A stretch of DNA of 29,952 bases, taken from NCBI GenBank assembly GCA_905372445.1, contig CAJPPF010000010.1, positions 1 through 29,952 of the forward strand. The letters are read 5' to 3'. The DNA is from an uncultured Prevotella sp. (GTDB taxonomy: Bacteria > Bacteroidota > Bacteroidia > Bacteroidales > Bacteroidaceae). Position numbers and translations under genes: made by a program. The notes under the pieces are model-generated. The model was not told where the DNA came from, did no database searches, and saw nothing but the letters and a program-made list of their open reading frames with translations. Shown one piece after another: positions 1 to 7,710 of the stretch; positions within the stretch are counted from its first letter, which is position 1; the number at the start of each line of letters is the position of its first letter.

Positions 1-111
1 AACTATTTCTAACAACATACCGTATTTCTATAATTTGTTATTTAAGTTAATGTAATGTGTGTGATAAAAAAATAATTGTATAAAGCCGGTATGAAATAGC
101 TGAACCTCTGT

Positions 112-1488
112 ATGTTATTCAGTATCGGGGTGATGTTTGTTTTGCCTGCGCAATCTCTTGCGCAGGCAAATGTTTTTGATAGAGTAATGAATCATTCCAA
201 AGGAAAGAAGCTAAGTATAGGTGGATACGGTGAAGTGGCATATTCAAGAAACTTCTATAGCGACAATCAATACCGTTATCGTGATCCAGCAAAATACAAG
301 AATGACCCCAGCAACGGTCGTTTCGACATTCCTCATGCAGTGATATATCTCGGCTACGACTTCGGAAAGGGCTGGACAATGGGTACAGAGATAGAGTTTG
401 AACATACAGGCACTGGCTCTGCAGTAGAAATAGAGACTGACGAAGGCGGTGAGTATGAAACGGAAATAGAAAAAGGCGGAGAGGTTGAGCTTGAACAGTT
501 CTGGATTCAGAAGTCATTTGCCCGTTGGGCTAATCTGAAGATTGGACACTTCGTAGTGCCCGTCGGTTTGAACAACGCTCACCACGAACTGCTTAACTTC
601 TTCAACGTCTATCGCCCTGAGGGAGAGAATACCATACTTCCATCGACATGGCATGACACGGGTGTAAGCTTCTGGGGACGCCACGGCGACTTCCGTTATG
701 AGGTTCAAGTTGTGGCAGGTCTTGATGCTTTTATGTTCAGTCGCGACAACTGGGCAAAGAATGCTGCCGACTCAGCTTTTGAGTTCAAACCAGCTAATAA
801 ATATGGCTTTGCGGCACGCATAGACAACTACACCATTTCAGGACTGCGTTTGGCAGTGAGCGGTTACTACGGACGCGCCATGCACAACACTTATCCTAAC
901 GAACGCGAAGGAAAGGGCAAACTCTATGACAAGACCAAAGGCAATGTCCTCATAGGGTCGTTCGACTTCACCTTTAAGCGCTTCAACTGGATCGTACGTG
1001 GTAATTTCGATTACGGAACGATAAGCGACGCTTCCGTGATAAGCAACTTGAAGATGAACACAACCAAGTCGTCACCTTATAATAAGACGCATGTCGGAAA
1101 GGCAGCTATAGCGACGGCAGTAGAAGCGGGTTACGATATTCTATCTCAGATTGCATCGCAACGGGCAAAAGAACGCAAACTCTATCTCTTCGGACGATAT
1201 GACTATTACAACTCTTTCATAAAGGAAGACACGCAACCGACGTATGATTTCACAAAGAGAAGCTGCCTGACATTCGGTATCAACTACTACCCTGTGCCAC
1301 AGATTGCGATAAAGGCAGACTATTCAAACCGTATGTTCAAGAGTGAATACAACAACGATGCTCTCCATAAAGCCGCTGCCGATGTAAACGACCGCCTCGA
1401 ACTCGTAATGCAGATAAAGCAGGGATTACCATTTGGGACACGCTCGGAATGTCACACGCTCGCCGGTCAGCGGATGCACAAACTCTAA
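112..1488 (+). CDS. Outer-membrane porin, phosphate-selective porin O/P type, probably degraded at both ends
   Basis: A 458-residue product with a signal-peptide-like start ending near AQSLAQA, then alternating aromatic and polar strands typical of a beta-barrel (for example GGYGEVAYSRNF, LKIGHFVVPVGLNNAH, WHDTGVSFWGRHGDFRYEV). The overall pattern matches Bacteroidota OprO/OprP-like porins, which let small solutes or anions cross the outer membrane. Two oddities are visible. An in-frame ATG at 91 would give a better, charged signal peptide (MK-stop-LNLC), but codon 3 is TAG, so only the weaker ATG at 112 is usable. At the other end the last residues (QRMHKL) do not form the aromatic-terminated closing strand expected of a barrel, and the frame runs 63 nt into the 3' end of the opposite-strand pseudouridine synthase gene. 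Family is fairly sure; whether the protein still folds is doubtful. Confidence 0.72.
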   Translation: MLFSIGVMFVLPAQSLAQANVFDRVMNHSKGKKLSIGGYGEVAYSRNFYSDNQYRYRDPAKYKNDPSNGRFDIPHAVIYLGYDFGKGWTMGTEIEFEHTGTGSAVEIETDEGGEYETEIEKGGEVELEQFWIQKSFARWANLKIGHFVVPVGLNNAHHELLNFFNVYRPEGENTILPSTWHDTGVSFWGRHGDFRYEVQVVAGLDAFMFSRDNWAKNAADSAFEFKPANKYGFAARIDNYTISGLRLAVSGYYGRAMHNTYPNEREGKGKLYDKTKGNVLIGSFDFTFKRFNWIVRGNFDYGTISDASVISNLKMNTTKSSPYNKTHVGKAAIATAVEAGYDILSQIASQRAKERKLYLFGRYDYYNSFIKEDTQPTYDFTKRSCLTFGINYYPVPQIAIKADYSNRMFKSEYNNDALHKAAADVNDRLELVMQIKQGLPFGTRSECHTLAGQRMHKL

Positions 1489-3018
1489 ACATTCGGCATG
1501 CAGATACAGTCGGTCGGCGCGCTGTCCATACAGTCGGTCGCCCCGTATAGGGTTGCCAAGCCCTTGTCGGTGGGCACAATGCACGCGCAACTGATGTGTT
1601 CGCCCTGTCAGCGGTATAAGTCGTACGGCATTTTTCTGCCCGTCATGCAGTACCTTGTATTCAGTCGTCGCCGCCTTGCCCATTGCGAAGTCGACCTTCT
1701 GCCGTGGGCGGTCAGTATGGTCGGGGGCGATGGGAAGGGTTATGACGCCCTCTTTCTCCGTCAGAGGACGTGAGAGCAAGGCTACGTACTCCTTATATAT
1801 GGTATGTTCGGCAAACTGGCGTTGCAGAAATGCATGGCTTTTCTTCGTCTTTGCGACTACGAGCAGTCCACTTGTGTCCATGTCAAGACGATGCACCATA
1901 CTCAGTTCCCGGCAGTCGGGATGTGTGTCGGCAAGCACGGAATATACCGACTGTCGCGTCGACCGACCGGGCACGGAGAGCATTCCCGCGGGCTTGCTGA
2001 CGACTATGAGCGCCTCGTCTTCATAGAGCGTCATAAGCGCTTGTGCTGCATGCTCATCATAAAATGATGTTGAAGATTCTAAAAGCTCAGGCAACAGAAA
2101 CTCAAGTATCGGCTTACACTTTCCGTTGCACGCCGGATAGAACTGTCCGTGATGACGTATTTCCTGCCGAGGACTCTCGCCCCACCAGAACATTCCAATC
2201 TCTACGGGCGTAAAATCATGGCTGAAGGCATAATTAAGCAGCTTTGGCTCACAGCACTCGCCGGCGCCCGAAGGTATAATGGCTGTGTCTGACATAGCGA
2301 GCATAGAATCGTTACGGCGATAGTATTCACCGAAAATATGCAACAGGTCGCGTCTTTCTCCTCCACGCGTGGTGAACACAAACTGCTTGAAAAGCCACTG
2401 CTGAAGTCGCATGGATTTCATCTGACGCTTCATTTTCAGCGAGCGTATCTCGCCCTCGATACCTGCCACCCGCTCAGCCTCCCTCGCCAATGCCTCACGC
2501 CATGCCGCTTTCTTGCGGTGCATCTCTGCCTTCATGAACTGGCTCTCGCTGATAAGCCTCTGCTCGTCGGTCAGTCCCTTTCCGCGGATAAGGTCACGCT
2601 CTGCCTTAGCCGCCTTCATCAACTGTCGATAGCGCTCTATGTCAGCCTTGCTGTCAGCTTCCAATGTCTTATATTTCTCACGGGCAGAAAGCAGTTTTGC
2701 TGAACCTTCCAGTTCGGCAATACGACGGTTGATATCCGATATTATCCTCTCGGAGGTCTTGAAAAAACCTGCGTCGTCGAGATAGTCGAACACAGCAGGA
2801 ACAAAGCCTTGCCACTCGAAACGCCCGCCAATCTGACCGGAGAAAGCCAGCAGAGGCTCATGATCTTCAACTATCAGCACTCCGAACATCTTTCCTTTCG
2901 CCACATCTGCAGCAAACAAATCGTCCTCACTGCACAGCGTCTCAATCCGTGCGGCAAGCTTCTCTTTCGCCCTAAGCATTGCGTCCGAGGGCTGATAATC
3001 AAAGGGGTTGTTCATCAC
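1426..3018 (-). CDS. RluA-family pseudouridine synthase with long N-terminal extension
   Basis: Isomerises specific uridines in rRNA or tRNA to pseudouridine in the cytoplasm. The C-terminal part carries the family signature HRLDMDTSGLLV, with the catalytic Asp at about residue 379, followed by the TGRTHQLRVH motif and an RLYLHAECL element. The first ~320 residues are an extension absent from E. coli RluA: a predicted coiled coil (about residues 95-205, rich in K, E, R and A) and then a segment with paired cysteines (GECCEPKLL, FYPACNGKC) that could bind metal. Extended RluA proteins of this size occur in Bacteroidota as far as I recall. The gene is tail-to-tail with the porin and overlaps its 3' end by 63 nt. 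Target site cannot be told from sequence. Confidence 0.88.
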   Translation of the reverse strand: MMNNPFDYQPSDAMLRAKEKLAARIETLCSEDDLFAADVAKGKMFGVLIVEDHEPLLAFSGQIGGRFEWQGFVPAVFDYLDDAGFFKTSERIISDINRRIAELEGSAKLLSAREKYKTLEADSKADIERYRQLMKAAKAERDLIRGKGLTDEQRLISESQFMKAEMHRKKAAWREALAREAERVAGIEGEIRSLKMKRQMKSMRLQQWLFKQFVFTTRGGERRDLLHIFGEYYRRNDSMLAMSDTAIIPSGAGECCEPKLLNYAFSHDFTPVEIGMFWWGESPRQEIRHHGQFYPACNGKCKPILEFLLPELLESSTSFYDEHAAQALMTLYEDEALIVVSKPAGMLSVPGRSTRQSVYSVLADTHPDCRELSMVHRLDMDTSGLLVVAKTKKSHAFLQRQFAEHTIYKEYVALLSRPLTEKEGVITLPIAPDHTDRPRQKVDFAMGKAATTEYKVLHDGQKNAVRLIPLTGRTHQLRVHCAHRQGLGNPIRGDRLYGQRADRLYLHAECLEFVHPLTGERVTFRACPKW

Positions 3019-3109
3019 ATACGAAATTAACGCAAACGGGCGAAAGCAGCAGGAAAGCTTTTGTTCTTTGCTGATAAAAACGCACTGCTGTCTGTTGACC
3101 CATTAGGGA

Positions 3110-3958
3110 TTATAATAGCGACAAGTATTTCTCTATTGGAATGCCTCTGAATTTGTCTTTTTGGTCCTTGCTGAGGAATATCATCTTTGCCACGACATCC
3201 ATGGCTTTCTGAGTAGAGTTTTCCAGTTCTTCACCCTTCAGAAGATGTCCGAAGAGCACAGAAGAGAAGATGTCGCCCGTTCCCGGAAAGCGTACAGGAA
3301 TTTCATTGTAAGGCAGACAGAAATACTCCTCTGCAGCTGCGTTATATCCCACCACCGCATTATAGAACTCCCCTTTCCTTGCCGCCTCTATCTTCATGCT
3401 GGTGATGATGACCGAGCGCGCACCAATCCTACGCAACGAGTCGGTCAGGCGGTATGCCTCCCTGAGGCTGACAGGGGCGACAACGAAAGGAGTGTCGGTG
3501 AGATAGCACGCCTCGGTGTAGTTTGGCACAATGAGATGTGCCACACTGACCATGCGCCGCATACTTATGATAGTGCTCTCGGTGACACCGTTATAGAGTT
3601 TTCCCTCGTCGCCCATTATAGGATCGACAAAGATAGTCGTGCCCTGCGCTGCCTGCTCGTTGCAATAGTCAGCCACCACTTCCGCCTGTTTCTCTGACGC
3701 GATGAACCCCGTTGCTATTGCACCAAAGGAGAATCCCAGCTCTTTCCACACCGGAAAGACGCCACGCATATACTCCGTGGTGTCGAGCAGATTGAACTTC
3801 CCATACTCGAGATTGTTTGACACGATAGCGGTCGGAAGACTGAATACGGGTATACCGAGGTATGACAGTATCGGCATCATGGCAACAGTAGCCACCTTTC
3901 CGTAGCCGCATATATCATTGATAACGAGAAGTTCCTGACGTTTCAAAGTTTCTTTCAT
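3110..3958 (-). CDS. pdxY: Pyridoxal/pyridoxamine kinase, PdxY/PdxK type
   Basis: A 282-residue ribokinase-superfamily enzyme that phosphorylates pyridoxal, pyridoxine or pyridoxamine in the B6 salvage pathway, in the cytoplasm. The family shows in the N-terminal substrate region (VINDICGYGKVATVAMMPIL, where PdxY proteins usually have a related S-x-x-GxG segment), the VDPIMGDEGKLY motif, and the anion-hole/catalytic motif PGTGDIFSSVLFGH near the C-terminus. It is divergent from the PfkB-type kinase, with 167 bp between the two starts and a recognisable promoter for each. Its -7 box lies only 8 nt from the ATG, so the mRNA is likely leaderless or nearly so. The choice between pdxK and pdxY is by overall similarity and is not certain. 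Confidence 0.85.
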   Translation of the reverse strand: MKETLKRQELLVINDICGYGKVATVAMMPILSYLGIPVFSLPTAIVSNNLEYGKFNLLDTTEYMRGVFPVWKELGFSFGAIATGFIASEKQAEVVADYCNEQAAQGTTIFVDPIMGDEGKLYNGVTESTIISMRRMVSVAHLIVPNYTEACYLTDTPFVVAPVSLREAYRLTDSLRRIGARSVIITSMKIEAARKGEFYNAVVGYNAAAEEYFCLPYNEIPVRFPGTGDIFSSVLFGHLLKGEELENSTQKAMDVVAKMIFLSKDQKDKFRGIPIEKYLSLL

Positions 3959-3965
3959 AGCAGTG

Positions 3966-3996
3966 CAAAAGTAGTATAAAAGTGCGAGAAAACAAT
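3966..3996 (-). promoter_or_regulatory. Bacteroidota-type promoter for the pyridoxal kinase
   Basis: Read on the minus strand: ATTG (-33 region, 3993-3996), 19 nt, then TACTTTTG (3966-3973), an exact match to the TAnnTTTG -7 consensus. The predicted transcript start falls within a few bases of the ATG at 3958, suggesting a very short leader. Confidence 0.62.
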
Positions 3997-4086
3997 GGTC
4001 ATGGCATCATTTTTCGCAAACAGAATCGTTTTTCGCATGCAACGCCACGGCAAAAAGACGAAAACAGGGAAAAAAACATGTAATAT

Positions 4087-4117
4087 TTTGTTTTTTCGGG
4101 CGATTATGGTAATTTTG
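4087..4117 (+). promoter_or_regulatory. Bacteroidota-type promoter for the PfkB kinase
   Basis: TTTG at 4087-4090, 19 nt, then TAATTTTG at 4110-4117: both boxes match the TTTG / TAnnTTTG consensus. The start codon at 4126 is only 8 nt past the -7 box, again implying a leaderless or near-leaderless message. Confidence 0.68.
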
Positions 4118-4125
4118 CCATTGAT

Positions 4126-5010
4126 ATGGAAAAGATATGCTGCATAGGTCACATCACACGTGACAAGATTGTCACTCCGAGCCATACGGTGTACATGGCT
4201 GGCGGAGTAGCGTTTTATTTCTCTTACGCCATCAACCATCTGCCCAAGACCGTTGACTACACGTTGGTGACGAAACTTGCCGACGAAGACCGTCCTTACG
4301 CTGAAAAGATGCAGGCGGAGGGCATAAAAGTGACGGTTTTTCCGAGCAAAGCAACCGTTTTCTTCGAGAATATCTATGGCGACAATCCTGACGAACGCAC
4401 ACAGCGCGTGGCAGCGAAGTCCGACCCGTTCCGCATCGACGACATGGACGGCACGGAGGCACAGATATTCCACCTCGGCACACTGCTGAGCGACGATTTC
4501 CCGTTGTCTTTCGTTCAAACCCTCTCAAAGCGCGGGCGTATCTCTATCGATGCCCAAGGGTTTCTGCGCGAAGTGAGGAACGAAAAGGTGTTCCCCGTCG
4601 ACTGGAAGGAAAAGAAGGAATGGCTGAAGCATATCGACATCGTCAAGGTAAACGAGATGGAGATGGAAGTACTCACCGGCGAGAGTGACCCGAAGAAGGC
4701 TGCAGCTGTACTTGCATCGTGGGGACCAAGCGAGGTACTCGTCACCCTTGGCTCGCTCGGCTCGCTCATTCTCCACAACGGAGAGTACATCGATGTACCT
4801 TCCTACAAAGCAGAGACCGTGGTCGATGCCACCGGATGCGGCGACACATATATGGCAGGATACCTCTATTGCCGCGCTCAGGGCAAGTCACCACGTGAGG
4901 CAGGCAGCTTTGCCGCTGCCATGTGCACCCTGAAACTCGCCCACAACGGTCCGTTCGCAGGCAGCATCGACGACATCAGGCGAGTGGCAGGAAAAGACAT
5001 CGGCATATGA
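4126..5010 (+). CDS. PfkB-family carbohydrate/nucleoside kinase
   Basis: A 294-residue cytoplasmic sugar kinase of the PfkB/ribokinase family. The N-terminal GHITRDKI and GGVAFYFSYAI segments match the substrate-binding di-glycine region, and DATGCGDTYMAGYL (about residues 234-247) is the ATP/anion-hole motif with Asp240 as the presumed catalytic base. Most relatives have GAGD where this has GCGD. The true substrate (ribose, fructose, inositol, adenosine or a phosphosugar) cannot be told: there is no linked transporter or pathway gene, only the divergent pyridoxal kinase. The gene appears monocistronic, with its own promoter and about 450 bp of non-coding sequence downstream. Confidence 0.86.
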   Translation: MEKICCIGHITRDKIVTPSHTVYMAGGVAFYFSYAINHLPKTVDYTLVTKLADEDRPYAEKMQAEGIKVTVFPSKATVFFENIYGDNPDERTQRVAAKSDPFRIDDMDGTEAQIFHLGTLLSDDFPLSFVQTLSKRGRISIDAQGFLREVRNEKVFPVDWKEKKEWLKHIDIVKVNEMEMEVLTGESDPKKAAAVLASWGPSEVLVTLGSLGSLILHNGEYIDVPSYKAETVVDATGCGDTYMAGYLYCRAQGKSPREAGSFAAAMCTLKLAHNGPFAGSIDDIRRVAGKDIGI

Positions 5011-5106
5011 CACAGGATGTAAAAAAATATCATATTGCCAAAAACGGCGACCAAACATAAACAGAAGAAAAACTGCCGTCATAACATACTGATACTCAAT
5101 GCTTCC

Positions 5107-5216
5107 GAAAAACCTACGCTTCTTGGTTCAAGAAACGGCGGAATGAGCGCCAAGAAACGACGGTTTTAAGATCAAGAAACGGCGCTTTCAGAAGCAAGAA
5201 ACGACGGTTTTAGAAA
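5107..5216 (+). repeat. 22-bp tandem hairpin repeat, locus 1 (four good units plus one degenerate)
   Basis: Units start at 5129, 5151, 5173 and 5195, each exactly 22 bp. Each opens with CAAGAAACG(A/G)CG followed by a variable half; a weaker unit occupies 5107-5128. The core tends towards self-complementarity (GAAAC..GTTTC). The remainder of the 5011-5465 gap shows no convincing gene. The same repeat with the same period occurs at 22493-22580. Confidence 0.7.
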
Positions 5217-5427
5217 GTAGTGCTTTCGGTGTAAAAATTTTATCACGTCGATTCTTTCTTTTTCAGTGTCCTTTTCTGCGCTATGTCACTGGCGTCATGC
5301 CTGCAGTGACAATAAAAAATAATGCCAAGAGCAGGCGAATACAATAGGAAAGCTCTTTTTCCTTTGATAATAAAACGGCAACGCGCTCTATCGACCGATT
5401 CAGTATTCGTATAAATAAGGTGTATAT

Positions 5428-5461
5428 TTCTTCGGCAGCAGCCATTTTTTATGTAACTTTG
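5428..5461 (+). promoter_or_regulatory. Probable promoter of the helicase gene
   Basis: TAACTTTG at 5454-5461 fits the TAnnTTTG -7 consensus; the upstream -33 element is poor (a TTTCTTCGG-like stretch from about 5427). The ATG at 5466 is 4 nt past the -7 box, so either the message is leaderless or translation starts at a later codon such as Met19 at 5520. Confidence 0.5.
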
Positions 5462-5465
5462 CGAC

Positions 5466-7376
5466 ATGCTTCAGAACAGCCCCATACAATTACTTACACA
5501 ACAGAAACTGCTTTTGCAGATGGAGTATGCCTCAGAAAAAGAGGCATACGAGAAGACCACCCTACAGATGGGACTTGAGCGCAGGATAAGTCGTGGTGAC
5601 GCATGGTGGCAGTTGTCGACGGGCAAGAGCTACTACAACTCGCTGAACAAACCTTGCATAGAGATAATCCGTACCACCGACGACGATACCGAACACAACT
5701 TTGAATTCAATCGCCCCGTGGTGTTTTTCACAAAAAACGACGACGGGATAAGGTTCATCGACATAAAAGGCGTGGTATGCTATTCCGAGCAAGACCGCAT
5801 GGTCGTAGAGCTGCAGGACATGAAATATGCGTCCGTTCTTCAGAGCACTGACCCTCTCGGCGTTCAGATTTTCTTCGACGAGCGCTCTTACCAATTGATG
5901 TTCGAAGCCCTCGACAAGGTCATCAAGGCAAAGGACAACCGCCTTGCCTATCTCCGCGACCTCTTCTACTCGCATGACAAATCCGAGCGTTTCTCCTTTG
6001 CCGACCTGCGCTTTCCGTGGCTCAACGCCACTCAAGAGAAAGCCGTTAACGATGTCCTGCGCGCCAAGGACGTCATGGTGGTACACGGTCCTCCGGGAAC
6101 GGGCAAGACCACAACCCTCGTAGAGGCAATCCACGAGACGCTGCAGCGTGAGAGTCAAGTTCTTGTATGCGCACAGAGCAATATGGCTGTCGACTGGATA
6201 TCAGAGCGATTGGTCGACCGCGGCATCAACGTCCTGCGCATCGGCAACCCTACACGCGTCAACGACAAGATGCTGTCGTTCACCTACGAACGTCGCTTCG
6301 AGGCGCATCCCGACTATCCGCAGCTGTGGAGCATCCGCAAAGCGCTGCGTGAGATAAGGGCAAACCGCAAGCGCCGCGACGACAGCATCCATCAGAAGAT
6401 AGAACGTCTGAAGTCGAGAGCCACCGAACTGGAGATTCGCATCAATCAGGAACTCTTCGGCGAGGCGCGCGTCATCGCATCCACGCTGACAGGCTCCGCC
6501 CACCGACTGCTGCAGGGAATGAAGTTCACCACGCTGTTTGTCGACGAGGCGGCGCAGGCACTCGAGGCGGCATGCTGGATTCCTATGCGCAAAGTGTCGC
6601 GCGTAGTCCTTGCCGGCGACCACTGCCAGCTGCCGCCTACGGTGAAGAACCATGCTGCACTACGCGCAGGATTAGGCAAGACACTGATGGAGAGAATTGT
6701 CGAGAACCGACCCGACGACGTCTGTCTGCTGAAGATACAATACCGCATGAACGAAAAGATAATGCAGTTCTCGTCAAAATGGTTCTACGACGGAAAGGTA
6801 GAGAGCGACCCGAGCGTTAAGTTTCGCGGCATACTCGACTACGACGAACCGATGCTTTGGATCGACACCAACGGCGACGACTGCCACGAGGAATTTATAG
6901 GCGAGTCGTTCGGACGAATCAACAAGACCGAGGCAGACCTCACCCTTCGGCACATGGAAGACTATTTCAAGAAAATAGGTAAGGCACGAGTGCTCGACGA
7001 GAACATCGATGTCGGCATCATATCACCGTATCGCGCACAGGTGAAATACCTGCGTCAGAGAATAAAGAAAAGTCAGGTATTCAAGCCCTTCCGCCACCTC
7101 ATCTCCGTGAATACAGTCGACGGTTTCCAAGGTCAGGAGCGCGACATCATCTTCATCTCGCTCGTCAGAGCCAACGAAGAGGGACAGATAGGATTCCTTG
7201 CCGACCTCCGGCGCATGAACGTAGCTATCACGAGAGCACGTATGAAACTCATAATCCTTGGCGACACGAATACATTATGCAAACACAAATTCTATAAACA
7301 GTTATATGAAGAAACTTATCATTTCAGCTCTTCTCTTGGCAATAAACACCTCAATGACGGCACAGAAAGCCCGTAA
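5466..7376 (+). CDS. Upf1-like superfamily 1B helicase / AAA ATPase
   Basis: A 636-residue cytoplasmic ATP-dependent DNA/RNA helicase of the Upf1/IGHMBP2 type. The motifs run in order: Walker A GPPGTGKTTT at residue 208, motif Ia CAQSNMAVDWI, Walker B FVDEAAQ, motif III AGDHCQLPPTV, motif IV QYRMNEKI, motif V VNTVDGFQGQERD and motif VI NVAITRAR. A beta-rich region of ~190 residues precedes the motor, as in other bacterial members. The C-terminus is unusual: after LGDTNTLCKHKFYKQLYE the last ~20 residues (ending GTESP) look like read-out into an overlapping short secreted ORF at 7306. The biological substrate of this widespread Bacteroidota family is not established from sequence. Confidence 0.9.
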   Translation: MLQNSPIQLLTQQKLLLQMEYASEKEAYEKTTLQMGLERRISRGDAWWQLSTGKSYYNSLNKPCIEIIRTTDDDTEHNFEFNRPVVFFTKNDDGIRFIDIKGVVCYSEQDRMVVELQDMKYASVLQSTDPLGVQIFFDERSYQLMFEALDKVIKAKDNRLAYLRDLFYSHDKSERFSFADLRFPWLNATQEKAVNDVLRAKDVMVVHGPPGTGKTTTLVEAIHETLQRESQVLVCAQSNMAVDWISERLVDRGINVLRIGNPTRVNDKMLSFTYERRFEAHPDYPQLWSIRKALREIRANRKRRDDSIHQKIERLKSRATELEIRINQELFGEARVIASTLTGSAHRLLQGMKFTTLFVDEAAQALEAACWIPMRKVSRVVLAGDHCQLPPTVKNHAALRAGLGKTLMERIVENRPDDVCLLKIQYRMNEKIMQFSSKWFYDGKVESDPSVKFRGILDYDEPMLWIDTNGDDCHEEFIGESFGRINKTEADLTLRHMEDYFKKIGKARVLDENIDVGIISPYRAQVKYLRQRIKKSQVFKPFRHLISVNTVDGFQGQERDIIFISLVRANEEGQIGFLADLRRMNVAITRARMKLIILGDTNTLCKHKFYKQLYEETYHFSSSLGNKHLNDGTESP

Positions 7377-7413
7377 GATAACATTCGATGGTGTAAAGAA
7401 GAGCAAACTCTGA
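7306..7413 (+). CDS. Short signal-peptide ORF overlapping the helicase 3' end (35 aa)
   Basis: In another frame than the helicase, ATG at 7306 opens MKKLIISALLLAINTSMTAQ, a textbook Bacteroidota signal peptide (lysines, hydrophobic core, small-x-Q cleavage), followed by KARKITFDGVKKSKL and TGA. It overlaps the last 71 nt of the helicase. It may be the stump of a secreted-protein gene whose remainder was deleted, or a real small secreted peptide. No family recognised. Confidence 0.4.
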   Translation: MKKLIISALLLAINTSMTAQKARKITFDGVKKSKL

Positions 7414-7500
7414 GCTTCAGACTGTCGAAACAAAACCTTGCGGCAAGGCAATACTGCAAGCCTCCGCAACAATCGTTTTTGTGAAAAAGAGTTGTTTTTT

Positions 7501-7531
7501 TTTGTCTTTCAATATAAAATATGTACCTTTG
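7501..7531 (+). promoter_or_regulatory. Promoter of tRNA-Leu
   Basis: TTTG at 7501-7504, exactly 19 nt, then TACCTTTG at 7524-7531: a full match to the Bacteroidota -33/-7 consensus. It leaves about 45 nt of 5' leader before the tRNA at 7581. Confidence 0.7.
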
Positions 7532-7580
7532 CATTGCAAATATGCACAAACAACTTATTTGCGATGCAAATTGCTGGTAT

Positions 7581-7667
7581 GCCGCGATGTTGGAATGGTA
7601 GACAAGGCAGACTTAAAATCTTCTGCTCATTTTGGGCGTGCGGGTTCGAGTCCCGCTCGCGGCACCA
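7581..7667 (+). tRNA. tRNA-Leu, anticodon UAA
   Basis: An 87-nt tRNA with perfect 7-bp acceptor stem (GCCGCGA / TCGCGGC), discriminator A and an encoded CCA. The anticodon loop CTTAAAA gives UAA (leucine), and the long variable arm around TCTGCTCATTTTGGGC is class II as expected. The T arm is GCGGG TTCGAGT CCCGC. The anticodon stem appears to have one mismatch. A plus-strand reading frame runs through this tRNA from 7438 and is not a gene start. Confidence 0.95.
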
Positions 7668-7710
7668 CATTATTAATACTATTAATGCTTTTCTAAACGT
7701 ATTCATCACA

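Noticed and set aside
5107..5216. CRISPR array from the 22-bp repeats
   Set aside because: Units abut without unique spacers of CRISPR length, repeats are degenerate, and there are no cas genes.
7438..7710. Longer start for the OmpA/TPR lipoprotein
   Set aside because: It would translate through the tRNA-Leu; ATG 7711 gives a proper lipoprotein signal.
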